Shown here piece after piece: positions 42,681-53,480 of a stretch of 64,000 nt of DNA. A program made the position numbers and the translations under genes. The notes under the pieces are model-generated. The model ran no database searches and was not told the origin of the DNA. It saw nothing but the letters and a program-made list of their open reading frames with translations. The stretch is from Molanna angustata (lineage: Eukaryota > Arthropoda > Insecta > Trichoptera > Molannidae). The stretch's first letter is position 1. Every line of letters starts with the position of its first letter. The stretch lies in contig OY754990.1 of NCBI GenBank assembly GCA_963576475.1, forward strand, positions 10,336,921 through 10,400,920, written 5' to 3'.

Positions 42681-42990
42681 ATTTGTGTGTACGCAAAGAC
42701 AGAAGTTCACGGAGCTCAGTTCTCTCTGCCTAACCTAATGACAGAGACACCGCGATATTATGTTTGTATTAATGTTACCATGTATATATTTATGTCAAAC
42801 AAAAAATAAACTTTCAAGTTTTATTTTTTATATCTACATAAAATGATTCATGGCATTTTACAAAAAAAATGTCAAAACCAAAATTAGTTATATTAAAAAC
42901 AATATCACGAATATGATACATACTAGAAACAGTGAAGATATTAGATTAGACAAAAGAAAAAAAATCTTAACCCAGAATTCTTTAATGTAC
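42681..42990 (+). mobile_element. 'catcacgcc' retrotransposon 3' fragment, then spacer
   Basis: GGAGCTCAGTTCTCTCTGCC and CCTAATGACAGAGACACCGC (42714-42755) are a plus-oriented, decayed 3' end, matching 7775-7850 in reverse. From 42790 on, nothing is recognised. Confidence 0.55.
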
Positions 42991-42991
42991 C

Positions 42992-43222
42992 TATAATGGG
43001 CTTAAATTGTATTAAAGCATGTCAAAGGACATAATGGTCTTAAATTGTATTAAAGCATGTCGAAGGACATAATGGTCTTAAATTGTATTAAAGCATGTCG
43101 AAGGACATAATGGTCTTAAATTGTATTAAAGCATGTCTAAGGACATAATGGTCTTAAATTGTATTAAAGCATGTCGAAGGACATAATGGTCTTAAATTAT
43201 ATTAAAGCATGTCGAAGGACAT
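42992..43222. repeat. 38-bp tandem repeat
   Basis: Six nearly identical copies of ATAATGGTCTTAAATTGTAT plus TAAAGCATGTCGAAGGAC; copies begin at 42992, 43031, 43069, 43107, 43145 and 43183. Confidence 0.97.
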
Positions 43223-43431
43223 AAACGAGGGAAAAAAATGGTCTTTTTAATAAAATATATGTTAACTATGTATATGTATATGAAAAATTTAATGTACTGC
43301 CTCCATGACCAGCCAGGATAGCCTAGGATGTAGACAGATTTTTTAAACCTAACCTACAAAAGTTTGGCAAAAATATGTAGGTTGGTTAGGTTAGTCTGTA
43401 GTTATAATTGCGACTGGCGTGAGCCAGTTGC

Positions 43432-43775
<344 letters not shown>

Positions 43776-43844
43776 GACTAAATTGGTGTTGGTCAAATAA
43801 TTTTTGGTCAGGGAGGCAGTACCAAAATTTAAATGTCTATATGT

Positions 43845-44450
43845 TGGGGCTAGGTTGCGGCCATAGGGGCCTAGCCAGTAAAGTTGAGGGTGGCTGCAGC
43901 CCCACCCTAGGATTCTGGGCAACAGGTCAGTACCCTCTTCAATTCTTACCTATGGAAGAGCAGGGCAGACGCCTTAATGCCTCGCTCGGCGGTGACTCAT
44001 CAAACGTGGCGATGAGTAATTCTGCATCATCGGGCGATGGAAATAGAAGCACTGAAAGTACTGTCCGGTGGTGTACCTGAAATTCGCCAACATGAGTACT
44101 AAGGGGTGGAGGAGCCCCCCGTGATGATTGGTCGGCACGACCCACTCGGTGGTACCCGAGTTGATGACGAGACAGGTGCAGTTGACGCTGCGCCTGGTGA
44201 GGAAATCGAAGAACTGAAAGTACTACGGGCGTGGCGAAGGCTCCCTGTGGCAGTCTGTTGTTCGTGGAGCTGCTGGGAGGGTAACCCCTGCTATGATTCA
44301 CGGGCCTTCACGAGTGTGGTTGGACTCTTAGTGGCAGTGGTATGGAATATGCATGGTGGTAGTTCTTGTTTCGTCCGACGAGCAGCCGCTCCGGGGATGA
44401 ACAGAACACTTAGTTCTATAACGTTCCCTATGGAGTGGGGTAGGTGACTG
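43845..44450 (+). mobile_element. GC-rich island, copy 2 (retrotransposon-like segment)
   Basis: GGGGCTAGGTTGCGGCCATA, GGGGCCTAGCCAGTAAAG, TATGGAAGAGCAGGGCAGAC and CCTCGCTCGGCGGTGACTCA align with the reverse complement of 6980-7262. Frames are open on both strands (43939-44301 minus, 44106-44447 plus), but without recognised domains. The flanks are extremely AT-rich. Confidence 0.6.
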
Positions 44451-44544
44451 CGACTTTCCTCTTGTCTATATGTTACTATAGATTAAGCTATGTATTTTAA
44501 TATAAAGGTACATTTAAATAATTTAAAAAATTAAATAAAAAATA

Positions 44545-44605
44545 GAGGAGGATGGCGCTCGGTTCTCTCTGCTTGCCCCACCAGGGACATGGCATGATGG
44601 TATGT
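44545..44605 (+). mobile_element. 'catcacgcc' retrotransposon 3' end
   Basis: GCGCTCGGTTCTCTCTGCTT, then GACATGGCATGATGGTATGT and a GTATGTGTGT tail, plus orientation. Confidence 0.75.
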
Positions 44606-44609
44606 ATGT

Positions 44610-45190
44610 GTGTTTCATACTTTCATTCACTAGATTTTGCGTTATAATATGCTCTCTTAACGTTGCATTTATTGCTTGAAGCAAGTATGTAATTCCGACT
44701 TTACACACTTTATGGTACATTAATCATATAAATACAATGATACTTATTAACTAGGCACCCATCTTATCATGTATTTTGATTGATTTCTTAATTAAGGTAT
44801 GTTTTTTTACATTCTGTATACAAAAAATATTTTAATAACATAAATAATTATTAAGTAACGATTTCTTTAAATAAAAAAAACACGTAATGCAGAATGTAAT
44901 ATTATATGTATTTTAATAACACAGAAAACATTACGAATAAGTTTCCGATAATTTCCGCATAGTTAGCATTTAAAGCGTCATGGTTAGATGTGAAGTCTTC
45001 CGTGTATAACCCACCGCCAAGAATGGATATCAATAGAAAAGCTATTTTCAAAAAGTTTTTTGTTATTTGTGATGATTATTTATTTAAAATATTAAAAAAA
45101 AAATTCAGCACTAATCATTGAAGCAGAGCAGGATAGTCTCTTCAACAATTTATTAGGTATACATCACACATCATATACATGTTTTCCCAT
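44610..45190. other. AT-rich spacer
   Basis: No gene or repeat recognised. Confidence 0.4.
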
Positions 45191-45199
45191 AGAGATGTT

Positions 45200-46860
45200 A
45201 CAGAGAAAAAAAAAAGTGCTTAGAGATTAAGATAAAAATAATAAAATATAAAAAATCAATAAATACATATTATTATGTATGAAAATAAAAATGTTTGGCT
45301 TTTCCAGAAACAATCGAGTTCCTAAATTATATCGGGCTGTTCTTCTCTAGCGCAATCAGAATATACATTTAGAGTCTAGGGATGTTACGGAGGTGAGTAT
45401 ACCGGAACCGGAGTCGGAGCCGGAGGTTTAAAATCTGATGTATCGGAGTCGGAGCCGGAGTCGGAGGCGAAGGTGAAGTAGAAGACACAGATGATGTGTT
45501 AAGTTAATTTAAGGGCAGGCCTAATGAAATAATAGAAACATAATTCAGTCATCAGCCTTTTTAATCAGGTCAAGTATAAATGATAATACACATACCTACG
45601 TAGATAACATGCAACAATAGAAAAATATACCTACACAATTTAAAATTTTAAATCAATTTAAGTGACTCTAGAAGTAGCAAATTGTACTTAATAAACAAAA
45701 GCTTGGCAGCTTTATCTCCATCCAGTCTATTTCTCAGCGGATTATATATTAGACCAGTACCACTAAAAAGTTACTCACTTGCCACTGAACCTGGTGGACA
45801 CGATAAATATTGGCGAACAATCGAGTATAATGTGTGATATTTTGAATTATTTATATAACCATAGTAAGGGATCGTCACAGATAGGAATCCGTTTTTCTTT
45901 GTTGTACTCATTAAGTAAGCTCTTCCATACATCAAATTTATCAACAGGATGGCTGTTGCTCGCTACGTTTCGATCTTCGTTATAACCTCCGATTCAAAAT
46001 TATCGGAACCGAAGTCGGAGTCGGAGGTATATGTAAAATCAATCAGTCGGAGTCGAAGCTCCGTAACAGCCCTAATTTAGACATACCTAACCAAGTAGCA
46101 AAAATAATACCTACATCAAAATTTAGTTATTAAATATAAATTAATTGACGTGCTAAACATAAAACCATATAATGAATATGAACCGATTTGATTTTTAGAA
46201 AATAATAATATATCGATTTATATCGATAAAAAAATATTAACTGACCGACCAATTCAACATAACAGACCCGATATAATAATACATGATAAAATTAAAAATA
46301 TAACATACATTTGCTACCTGGCTGTTCCAAATTCTAGTAATATTATAAAATCATTTGATGAAAAAAATAGAAAATACACCGCTTTAGGTAACGAGATTAA
46401 AAGACTTTGGCATTCTCGTAAAATCATAATATTACCGTTCATTATTTCAGCCAGTGGCATTATTCCAAAATCGTTAAGCCGTAATATAGATATTTTAGAT
46501 TTATCGAAAAACTTAATAACAAGAATCCAAAAAAAAATGGTAATAATGAATACATGTAGAAACGTTAAAGATTTTTCAAACGTTAATATTCGGGAATCAG
46601 TAGGGTTGTTATGTAGTATAGAGACTTCCTCAGAGCCTAATCCTTTGATATGTTAAGTATCTGGATGGGTGAACTATTCCCAATTGAAAGCTTGATGATG
46701 CGTTTGTTGCATTTTATTTTGCTCTTTTAAATAAATTACAATTTACGCATTGATCTGCTAATTCTTTTGAGGAAGTGTATAATGGTAATAATAATAATTG
46801 AGTGTTATTATTTGTAGTGCTTAATTGTTATTAATATCATTAGTTAATCGGCCAGCGCCA
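45200..46860 (+). pseudogene. RLE-type retrotransposon split by a hAT element
   Basis: Two halves of one element. The left half (to 45376) is degenerate but ends with a readable ISGCSS-LAQSEYTFR. The right half resumes at 46083 with sequence for HNQVAKII (with small indels), KYKLIDVLNIKPYNEYEPI, a TGA (46189-46191), then 154 open codons: FLENNNISIYIDKKILTDRP, HNRPDIIIHDKIKN, CYLAVPNSSNIIKSFDEK and SASGIIPKSLSRN to the TAA at 46654-46656. The 200-base 3' region ends at CGGCCAGCGCCA (46860). RPD is kept, but the Asp 15 residues later is replaced by Tyr (YICYLA in place of YICDVA), so the endonuclease would be inactive even without the stop. Confidence 0.85.
45377..46074 (-). mobile_element. hAT-like DNA transposon, internally deleted (698 bp)
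   Basis: TIRs TAGGGATGTTACGGAG and (inverted) TAGGGCTGTTACGGAG, followed inside both ends by repeated GGAGTCGGAG motifs. On the minus strand remnants of the transposase C-terminus are readable: NEYNKEKRIPICDDPLLWLY, then QYLSCPPGSVASE, a stop in place of Arg, LFSGTGLIYNPLRNRLDGDK and AAKLLFIKYN. This is the hAT dimerisation domain (DPLxWW-like box, then PxSVASERLFS). The flanks ATTTAGAGTC and ATTTAGAC fit an 8-bp target duplication with a small change on the left. The N-terminal transposase is gone. Confidence 0.9.
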
Positions 46861-46864
46861 TACA

Positions 46865-47030
46865 AAGTATACATAATTTTTAATTCACAAGAATGGCGTT
46901 TTAAAAAATCATTCATATTAATATCATTACCACAACGTGCATTCCAGCCATACCCAGGTCCTAAGAGGCTGTATCTATAATCATTTTTACAATTTCCCTT
47001 TTGAATATTGAATCAGATACAATAAAAATG
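46865..47030. other. Spacer
   Basis: No gene or repeat recognised between the RLE 3' terminus and the MITE. Confidence 0.4.
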
Positions 47031-47036
47031 ACAGTA

Positions 47037-47216
47037 TGTCCAATTCTGATTCGTCTAAATTTATCAGTCTGAATATGAGTATATGAGAAATGTAAAAAAG
47101 GCGCTTGCATTTATACGGGTCTCATTACGTCACACCGCGCGAACAAAATCCCTTTATCCATGGTCGCCCGTTAGTTACAGACGTTTTCGTACTCTGAAAC
47201 GAATCAGAATAGGACA
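47037..47216. mobile_element. 180-bp MITE with TA target duplication, copy 2
   Basis: Left TGTCCAATTCTGATTCGT, right ACGAATCAGAATAGGACA, TA on both sides. Compared with 35930-36079 it has a longer, partly different interior containing TCACACCGCGCGAACAAAAT. Confidence 0.9.
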
Positions 47217-47365
47217 TAGTATGGTCATTAAAGTTTTTACATAGGTATTCTGTAAAGCGGTATCCTGAATCTTGCATTAGTTCTCGGAGTATTTGTGACA
47301 AAAGCTGTCTCGTTATTCTAGATGGATTTTGAATTTGAAGCATACTATTTAATGTATGGTACCTA

Positions 47366-47455
47366 GGTATATTTTATATTTATTTATTTATTAATTAATT
47401 AATTAATTAATTAATTAATTTATTTATTTATTTATTTATTAATTAATTAATTAAT

Positions 47456-47486
<31 letters not shown>

Positions 47487-47622
47487 TTTGTTTATTTATT
47501 TATTTGTTTATTTATTTATTTATTTATATATATATTTATTTATTTATTAATTTATTAATTTCTTAATTTATTAATTTATTAATTAATTTATTTATTTATT
47601 TATTTATTTATTTCTACATATA
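47366..47622. repeat. (ATTT)n array
   Basis: About 250 bases of ATTT with TTAA blocks and a few ATTTG units. Confidence 0.95.
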
Positions 47623-47624
47623 CA

Positions 47625-48270
47625 TTGTTTATTAGTATTGTAACTGCAATGCCCCACTAGGTAAAAAAACCTGTGTCGGGGCTAAATCATCTTAAAACAG
47701 TGATATCAATTATTAATGATATATATTACCTAAGGCATCAATTATTTTTCTTTTGTTGGCAAGACTTATCATTAAGTGAATCACTATTTTGGATCTGACG
47801 TTCATGACTTCTGTACTGCATAGGTACATCTAAGGATTTTTTTATGTATCTTGTATTTTTTATATTCCTTGCAATTTCTGGTTTTTTCTCTCCTGTCATT
47901 GAACTCACCTGCGATTGGTTATCAACACAACGGTCGGTGAATGTGCAAAGATACGCTGTTTATGGTGTATCTTTCTTCTTTGATTTCGGCATCTGTACCT
48001 AATTTCGGAGACATTTAATTCGACGGTCCGTCATTAAATGTCTAACACCGCAGTGAAGTCAGTGTTGTGTTGGTGAATATATACCTCCTTGCATCGGGAC
48101 CAGATTGGAAAAACTCAGGACAATATCGGCGAGTCTACGGCTTCCTTTCATCATACAGTCCACAACGACTCCAGTGATATATTATGTAAAACTTTTTGTA
48201 TGACACAACGAAATTTTTCTGTACAGATGAGCAATACAGACTGGATTAATACAGGTGAGGCGATTGATGT
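47625..48270. other. Unassigned segment with a hairpin
   Basis: GACATTTAATTCGACGG (48009-48025) and CCGTCATTAAATGTC (48027-48041) form an imperfect 14-15-bp hairpin. A 62-codon plus frame at 48089-48277 (HRDQIGKTQDNIGESTASFH) is not recognised. Confidence 0.4.
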
Positions 48271-48279
48271 ATGTTAAAA

Positions 48280-48340
48280 AATTGGCTTTCGTTTCTCTGT
48301 GCTTACCTCATGGGGGACATGACGTGATTGTTAGCATACA
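48280..48340 (+). mobile_element. 'catcacgcc' retrotransposon 3' end, diverged
   Basis: TCGTTTCTCTGTGCTTACCT followed by GGGGGACATGACGTGATTG, plus orientation. Confidence 0.6.
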
Positions 48341-48741
48341 AGTATGAACTGGCAGATAAAAAATACGTATTTTAAATATTCCATAATACAAAATCCAATT
48401 ATAAGGCCATAAATAATGACTTTCTCACAGTATCTAATTGAAGTTCAACAAATTGATATTAATTTGTTTCTTATGTATGTATATTGAGTCAATATCTATC
48501 TGAGGTAATCAAATATTAAACAATTATGTATAATCTGAATGCCTCATCGATTTTGGTACATACCTACATAGATTGATTGAGAGATAAAATACAGAGGCGC
48601 AACTAAACTGGGAATTTATACATACATGTTATATGCGTTTATTTATTTGGGACAATAACAGCATTATACACTTATATGAACATAAAACAATAATTAATTA
48701 ATCAAGGCTAAAAAACTGTACGGATTAACAGTTGAAAAAAA

Positions 48742-48985
48742 TATGACCTGTCATCGGCTGGTTTACGTGATCACTTTATGCACTTGCGCAACGTTCACCA
48801 ATTATGCCTTCTTATTGAGTTACCTTATCAATGTAATTATTGAAAGCTCTATACATATATTTGAATAATGTGTAACAATTCATTTGAAAATAATGCATTA
48901 GGTATTACTATTGCCATCTATGAAGTACCTAACGAAGAAACGTTTTGTAACGCCATCTATTGAGAAATTGGTTAAATTGTAAACT
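48742..48985 (+). repeat. Interspersed repeat, family A, lacking its first part
   Basis: Starts within the core (GACCTGTCATCGGCTGGTTT) and runs through ATTATGCCTTCTTATTGAGT to AACGCCATCTATTGAGAAAT. Confidence 0.85.
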
Positions 48986-49700
48986 ATGAAATCAATAAAA
49001 TATATTTATTTTTTGTTTTTAAATAAACGTCTTTTAATGTAGTAAAACCCTATTTTTATAGTGAATTCCCAATAGATAGTTTTTTTGATTTGTGCAAGTA
49101 ATAAATAAAAAAATAAAAGATACCGACATGTATGTATATGCATAATATCATGATGACTCCAATCCACCTTTCTAATATGTATAAAAAAGTTTAATTTATA
49201 TAGCTTTGTTAGGTTATACTTGTAAAAAAATAATTAAACAACATATCTTTCTCTTCAGTGAAAATATTATAATTATAAATTCAAGAATCGATCATTTATC
49301 AAAGCTACCAAAATAACGAAGCTATCACAATATACAAAATTACTATCTAAGTACTACTAGTGTCACGTAACACATGAGATTCAAATGTCGATGGCAATAG
49401 TATGTATTATTGAAGAATACATACCAAACTAAAAACCCTTAAATCCAAATTATTGAATCCTCTTTTATACTACAACTTAAGTACAAGTATTGCTGTAAAA
49501 ACAAAAAACCGTTTTGCAAATGTATTGATTTTTGGTACAGATAGAAGTTTGTTAACCTTGGCTTTTCTATCTTTACTATAGTTATATTCTTACACTACTA
49601 GCCCTAGATCAGGTATACCTAGTTCGGCAGCAGTAGTTATCTATTTTTAATGACGCATATGTTAAATGATGTGAAAAAATAATGAAAAAAAAAATAATTA
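48986..49700. other. AT-rich spacer with two repeat scraps
   Basis: GTAACACATGAGATTCAAAT at 49365 is the dispersed 'TGTCGATGG' repeat; ACTAGCCCTAGATCAGGTAT at 49598-49690 is a family E fragment in minus orientation. No gene. Confidence 0.5.
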
Positions 49701-49710
49701 TATAAAATTA

Positions 49711-50290
49711 TATGATACGGAGTCCCTTGACCCGGATATGGAGATCAAGTGCAGAATTGAGGTAGCAAGAGCAACCTTTAATAAAATGAGATCTTTCTTC
49801 TGCAACAAAAAGCTAAATATGGACCTGAGACAGCGGATGATAAGATGTTATGTGTGGTCTGTGTTGCTATATGGCTGTGAGACTTGGACATTGAAGGTTA
49901 ACACCATGAACAGGCTGGAAGCTTTTGAGATGTGGTTGCATCGCAGAATGCTCAAAATCCCTTGGACAGATCTGGTTACAAACTCAGAAGTCTTAAGCCG
50001 AGCCAGAACAACCAGGAAACTCTTGTCCACAATAAAGGTCCGCAAGATCACATATCTGGGTCACATAATGAGGGGAGAGAAGTATCACTTGCTCCAACTA
50101 ATACTGAAGGGCAAGATAGAAGGTCGCCGAGGGACTGGAAGGAGACAGATGTTCTGGCTGCGCAACATTATGGAATGGACCGGCTTCAGGACCGTGGAAC
50201 AGATATTCCGAGCAGCACAGGACAGAGAGGGATTTGCCAGAGTGATAGCCGACGTCAGGGGTTCCTGACATGGCACCGGAAGAAGAAGAT
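49711..50290 (+). pseudogene. RTE-like retrotransposon, C-terminal 185 codons intact
   Basis: The frame is already coding at 49711 (YDTESLDPDMEIKCRIEVAR), before the first ATG at 49738, and runs to a TGA at 50266-50268: ATFNKMRSFFCNKKLN, RQRMIRCYVWSVLLYGCETW, MNRLEAFEMWLHRRMLKIPW, LGHIMRGEKYHLLQLILKGK and RRQMFWLRNIMEWTG. The YGxExW box and the following E-M-W-R-R-M-L-K-I-W region are the thumb and C-terminal domain of RTE-type reverse transcriptases. The catalytic palm and the apurinic-type endonuclease are missing. No stop or frameshift in what remains, so the insertion is fairly young. The tail is GAAGAAGAAGATATGATATT. Same subfamily as 5064-5237. Confidence 0.9.
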
Positions 50291-50294
50291 ATGA

Positions 50295-50725
50295 TATTGA
50301 GGCGCGGTTTATAACGTATCGCCCCTGTTTATCCTTACTAAAACAACCAAAAAATACATTTTACATAGATTTATCGCTTTTTTTTCTTCTTCTTCTAATA
50401 ATAGAAATATCTGCATTATATGCAAGGCCTTAGAATTGGGGTCAAAAATTCTTAAGTTAGGTTACAATAGGATGGTATATGTTGTTTTAAATTATATGAA
50501 CTACAAACATAATATATTATGAACTTCATTATTATTTTTACTCAGAACCTATATGTAATAGTGAAGAGTCGTGATTTCACAATTTAAAAGCATATTTTCG
50601 TATCAATTTCTCGACAGGTATAATGCGGAGAGTGAAAGAGTTTCGTCAAGAAATTTTTGTGCGTATGGCGTACTATGAAAATTCGTGTTGAACCACAAAT
50701 TCGATCGAATTTATATGTATATCAT
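50295..50725. other. AT-rich spacer
   Basis: No gene recognised; a TTCTTCTTCTTC run lies at 50385-50397. Confidence 0.4.
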
Positions 50726-50729
50726 ATAT

Positions 50730-51092
50730 GCACAGAGAGCTATGAAGAGAAAGTTGCTAGGTTTTTCAATAAGGGACAGAATTCAGAATGTCATGATAAG
50801 AAAAATAACCAAAGTAGCCGATGTAGCGGAAAGGGTCGATGGCCTTAAGTGGAGCTGGGCTGGGCATATTGCCAGATGCCAGGATTCACGATGGACCAAA
50901 AAGATCGTAGAATGGCGACCGAGAACAAGCCGAAGAGGTGTCGGCAGACCCCAGGCAAGGTGGTCTTATGACATCAAGAAATTTGCCGGAGGGAGATAGA
51001 TGCAGTGTGCCCAAGACAGGGAGTTGTGGAGGATCAAGGGGGAGGCCTATGGAAAAAAACAGGCTGAAGAAAAAGAAGAAGAAGAAGATGTG
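50730..51092 (+). pseudogene. RTE-like retrotransposon C-terminus, one stop
   Basis: The frame reads AQRAMKRKLLGFSIRDRIQN, KITKVADVAERVDGLKWSWA, GHIARCQDSRWTKKIVEWRP and GRPQARWSYDIKKFAGGR, a TAG at 50997-50999 in place of Trp, then MQCAQDRELWRIKGEAYGKK. This is the standard C-terminal module of a second RTE subfamily (RDRIRN...KWxWAGHIAR...RPQARWxDDI...WMQxAQDRxLWRxxGEAY). The tail is GAAGAAAAAGAAGAAGAAGA. The copy at 12289-12605 belongs to the same subfamily. Confidence 0.9.
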
Positions 51093-51109
51093 CATGTAGA
51101 GAGCATGTT

Positions 51110-51300
51110 AACTTGAGCTTCTGCTCATAGCATCTCACACGGGTTAGAAATTCATCACTCATTCTGAATACAGTGTCTTTATAGGCCAGACGATACTGTA
51201 AGTGCGTGGGAGACACGCGTGTGTCGTGCTACCATTTACAAGGTGATGCACACCTGTCGCTGGTTACTCCACATTGTGGGAAATGCCGTGATGGTATGAA
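51110..51300 (-). repeat. Family F fragment
   Basis: TCATCACTCATTCTGAATAC, then TGCACACCTGTCGCTGGTTA, then CCGTGATGGTATGAATT match the distal end of family F at 3095-3160. Confidence 0.6.
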
Positions 51301-51304
51301 TTAA

Positions 51305-52040
51305 TGGATGAATGAAAAAAATGTATTCAATAGAATTGTAAAAATGCATAAAGGGATTGTAGACTAACCTAATAAAAATAATCTTTTGATACACCTAGCG
51401 AAGTTTTGCTATACATTTTTCTGTGCTTACCTACTCCACATGTAGGTATAGTACCTATATATTATATTTTTTTGTCAACTCTTTATTATTATGTTTTATT
51501 ATTTAGTTTTTATTTTCTTAAGTAGGTACCCATATTTTTGTTTTTATAGTTCTTTTTTTTACATTATTATTTTTTTAATTAACTTATTGTTTTTTTTATT
51601 ATTTTTTCTCTTTTTAAGTGTGTGTATGATTGTTTATATATTTTAATGATTTTTTTGTTTCAATGTGTATAAGTACCAATATATTTTATTTAAAATTGTA
51701 TTTTTTTTTCCACTGAATATTATTTTTTTAATATTTACTGTTTTTGTAATAGTAGTTTTTCTTTTTAAGTGTGTCATGATTGTTATGATTGTTTTAAGCT
51801 TTCTTTTGTGTTGTTCATGTATGTAAAAGGCAATTCGCCGTAAATAAAAAAAAATAAAAAAAAAATACACAAACTATGTAGGTAGTGGAAAGATTAGTGT
51901 TGGCCACATCCTACTCGTTTTTCCAACATTCCGATAAATATTTTTTCTCATTGAACTTTTAACTTAATAAATCGATCGATTGATTATATTGTATTTTTAT
52001 TATGTAGGATTTGAAAATAGATAATTATGTTATAAGGTTA
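51305..52040. other. AT-rich, T-rich spacer
   Basis: Strong T bias on the plus strand from 51470 to 51780. TAGTGTTGGCCACATCCTAC at 51895 is a short family C-like scrap. No gene. Confidence 0.45.
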
Positions 52041-52042
52041 AT

Positions 52043-52275
52043 GTCGGTCTTCGTGGCTCAGTTGGTTGGATGTCTGACTACTGAGCGTAAGGTCCCGGGT
52101 TCGATTCCCCCGGTGGAGACACAGATTTTAACTGTGATTTCAGTCTGGATCTGTGTGACGGTAAAAATATCGCGAGTCTCCAGAATGTGGCAACTTGTTA
52201 TTGGATGCGTGTTAAATTACTATTTGACATAGTACCTGTTAGTTGACCGAGAATCATTAGAAATAAATAAATAAA
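52043..52275 (+). mobile_element. tRNA-derived SINE, family S1
   Basis: GTCGGTCTTCGTGGCTCAGT head, A box TGGCTCAGTTGG, B box GGGTTCGATTCCC, body TTTCAGTCTGGATCTGTGTG and GTCTCCAGAATGTGGCAACT, tail AAATAAATAAATAAAATG. The best-preserved S1 copy here. Confidence 0.92.
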
Positions 52276-52735
52276 ATGAAAATAATATACAACTGTACCT
52301 GATGATTTAATCGCGTAGAGGTCACTAGTATAGATTTATTAAAATAATTTAATTCATTTATTGCAGATTATCAACTAGTATCATGCTGAGATTGTATTCT
52401 GAAAGTTTCATCGCAATGTATCTGTGTGTGTATGCTATGTACGGCGTGTTTATTTTTCTTTATTGATTATATAATAAAATATTCATTAGATTCTTTTCAA
52501 ATTATGAAAATTTATAAATCTAATTCTCGCTTAGACCTCATTAGAATTTGAAGGATATCAGAATAGTGCATCTTATTTTTTTTAACTGTCAAATATTTCA
52601 AAGTAACCCCAAGCTCAGGAAACTTAAAATTTGATATTTTTATTTCCAAATTGATAAAAAGGCACATCACTTTCATAAAATGGCATTGAAGAATTATCAT
52701 GCTTTCATAGTAAAATATTTAAAATTAATTCCCAC
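52276..52735 (-). repeat. Interspersed repeat, family C
   Basis: Inverted relative to 59190-59640: GAAGGATATCAGAATAGTGC, CAAAGTAACCCCAAGCTCAG, GGCACATCACTTTCATAAAA and TGGCATTGAAGAATTAT are in the mirrored order. It includes GTATCTGTGTGTGTATGCTA, also present near 59590-59610 in complement. Confidence 0.8.
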
Positions 52736-52736
52736 C

Positions 52737-53294
52737 ACCACCCTCTCCGCATATAGGGACTGTTAACGGCCCCTTCGCAGAACGCTAGAATGAACAACAA
52801 CAAAAAACAATGCATGCCACGAAGAGTAGCTCATGGAGCCCTCTAGATTAGCAATCTTGGCACCATTGTTAAAAAAAAAACAATCAGCAAGTACAAGTCG
52901 AGATTCACACCTGCAGACTGTCAATGACATCAGATCCATATATATAGGGCATCAGAGAAGTGACCAAGATCTCTGGAAACAAACAAGTCAGTGGGAATAT
53001 TCGGATAATAAGGCACCGTGTCTATGGCAAAATCGTTTCAAGGCTTTATAATTATTGTTCTTCGAGATCACTAAATCCGCATGTCCAATGGGACCTTGAA
53101 GAAGCCCAAACGAGGAGCTCCGATCTGTAAGAGGACACAATTGGATGGGAACACTCCCAAAGGATGTGATCCGAAGTTTGGTCCGGACATACAAAATTGA
53201 CACGAGGAAGAGAGAGGAATGTTGAAGCGATGAAGATAGCTTCTAAAGATACCGTGTCCTGTGAGAAACTGAGAAGTCCAAAAGTCTGGAACAA
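52737..53294 (-). pseudogene. R1-like retrotransposon 3' end, copy 2
   Basis: The minus frame (53294-53052) reads SFSQDTVSLEAIFIASTFLS, VNFVCPDQTSDHILWECSHP, SYRSELLVWASSRSHW and ends DLEEQ with a TAA created by a small insertion; copy 1 at 9325 continues from there for another ten codons. Upstream context (SQDTVSLEAIF, LSLPRV) precedes the Cys-His-Cys knuckle as expected for R1/Jockey-group proteins. The 3' untranslated region (53050-52737) ends at a CACCACCACCC motif. 5'-truncated. Confidence 0.8.
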
Positions 53295-53295
53295 C

Positions 53296-53480
53296 CCAAG
53301 GATGTTATTGTTGTCTGTTGTATTTATAGATGTTATTGTTGTCTAATGAAAATACAACACACAACAATACATCTATATAATATAGATTTTATTGTTGTGT
53401 GTTGTATTTTCGATAACCTGAACGATAGAAAAGAGTGGAAGTACTATTATAAGCCCGTGCCTCACATCTATAATGATGAT
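53296..53480 (+). repeat. Family F, rearranged copy
   Basis: GGATGTTATTGTTGTCTGTT is repeated three times with an inverted unit in between (ACAACACACAACAATACATC), then TGGAAGTACTATTATAAGCC as in other copies. Confidence 0.65.

Noticed and set aside
42992..43222. 38-bp repeats resembling a CRISPR array
   Set aside because: Head-to-tail identical units without spacers and no cas-like genes.
45779..45985. Plus-strand 68-codon frame
   Set aside because: It is the antisense shadow of the hAT transposase remnant, whose minus-strand reading has recognisable motifs.
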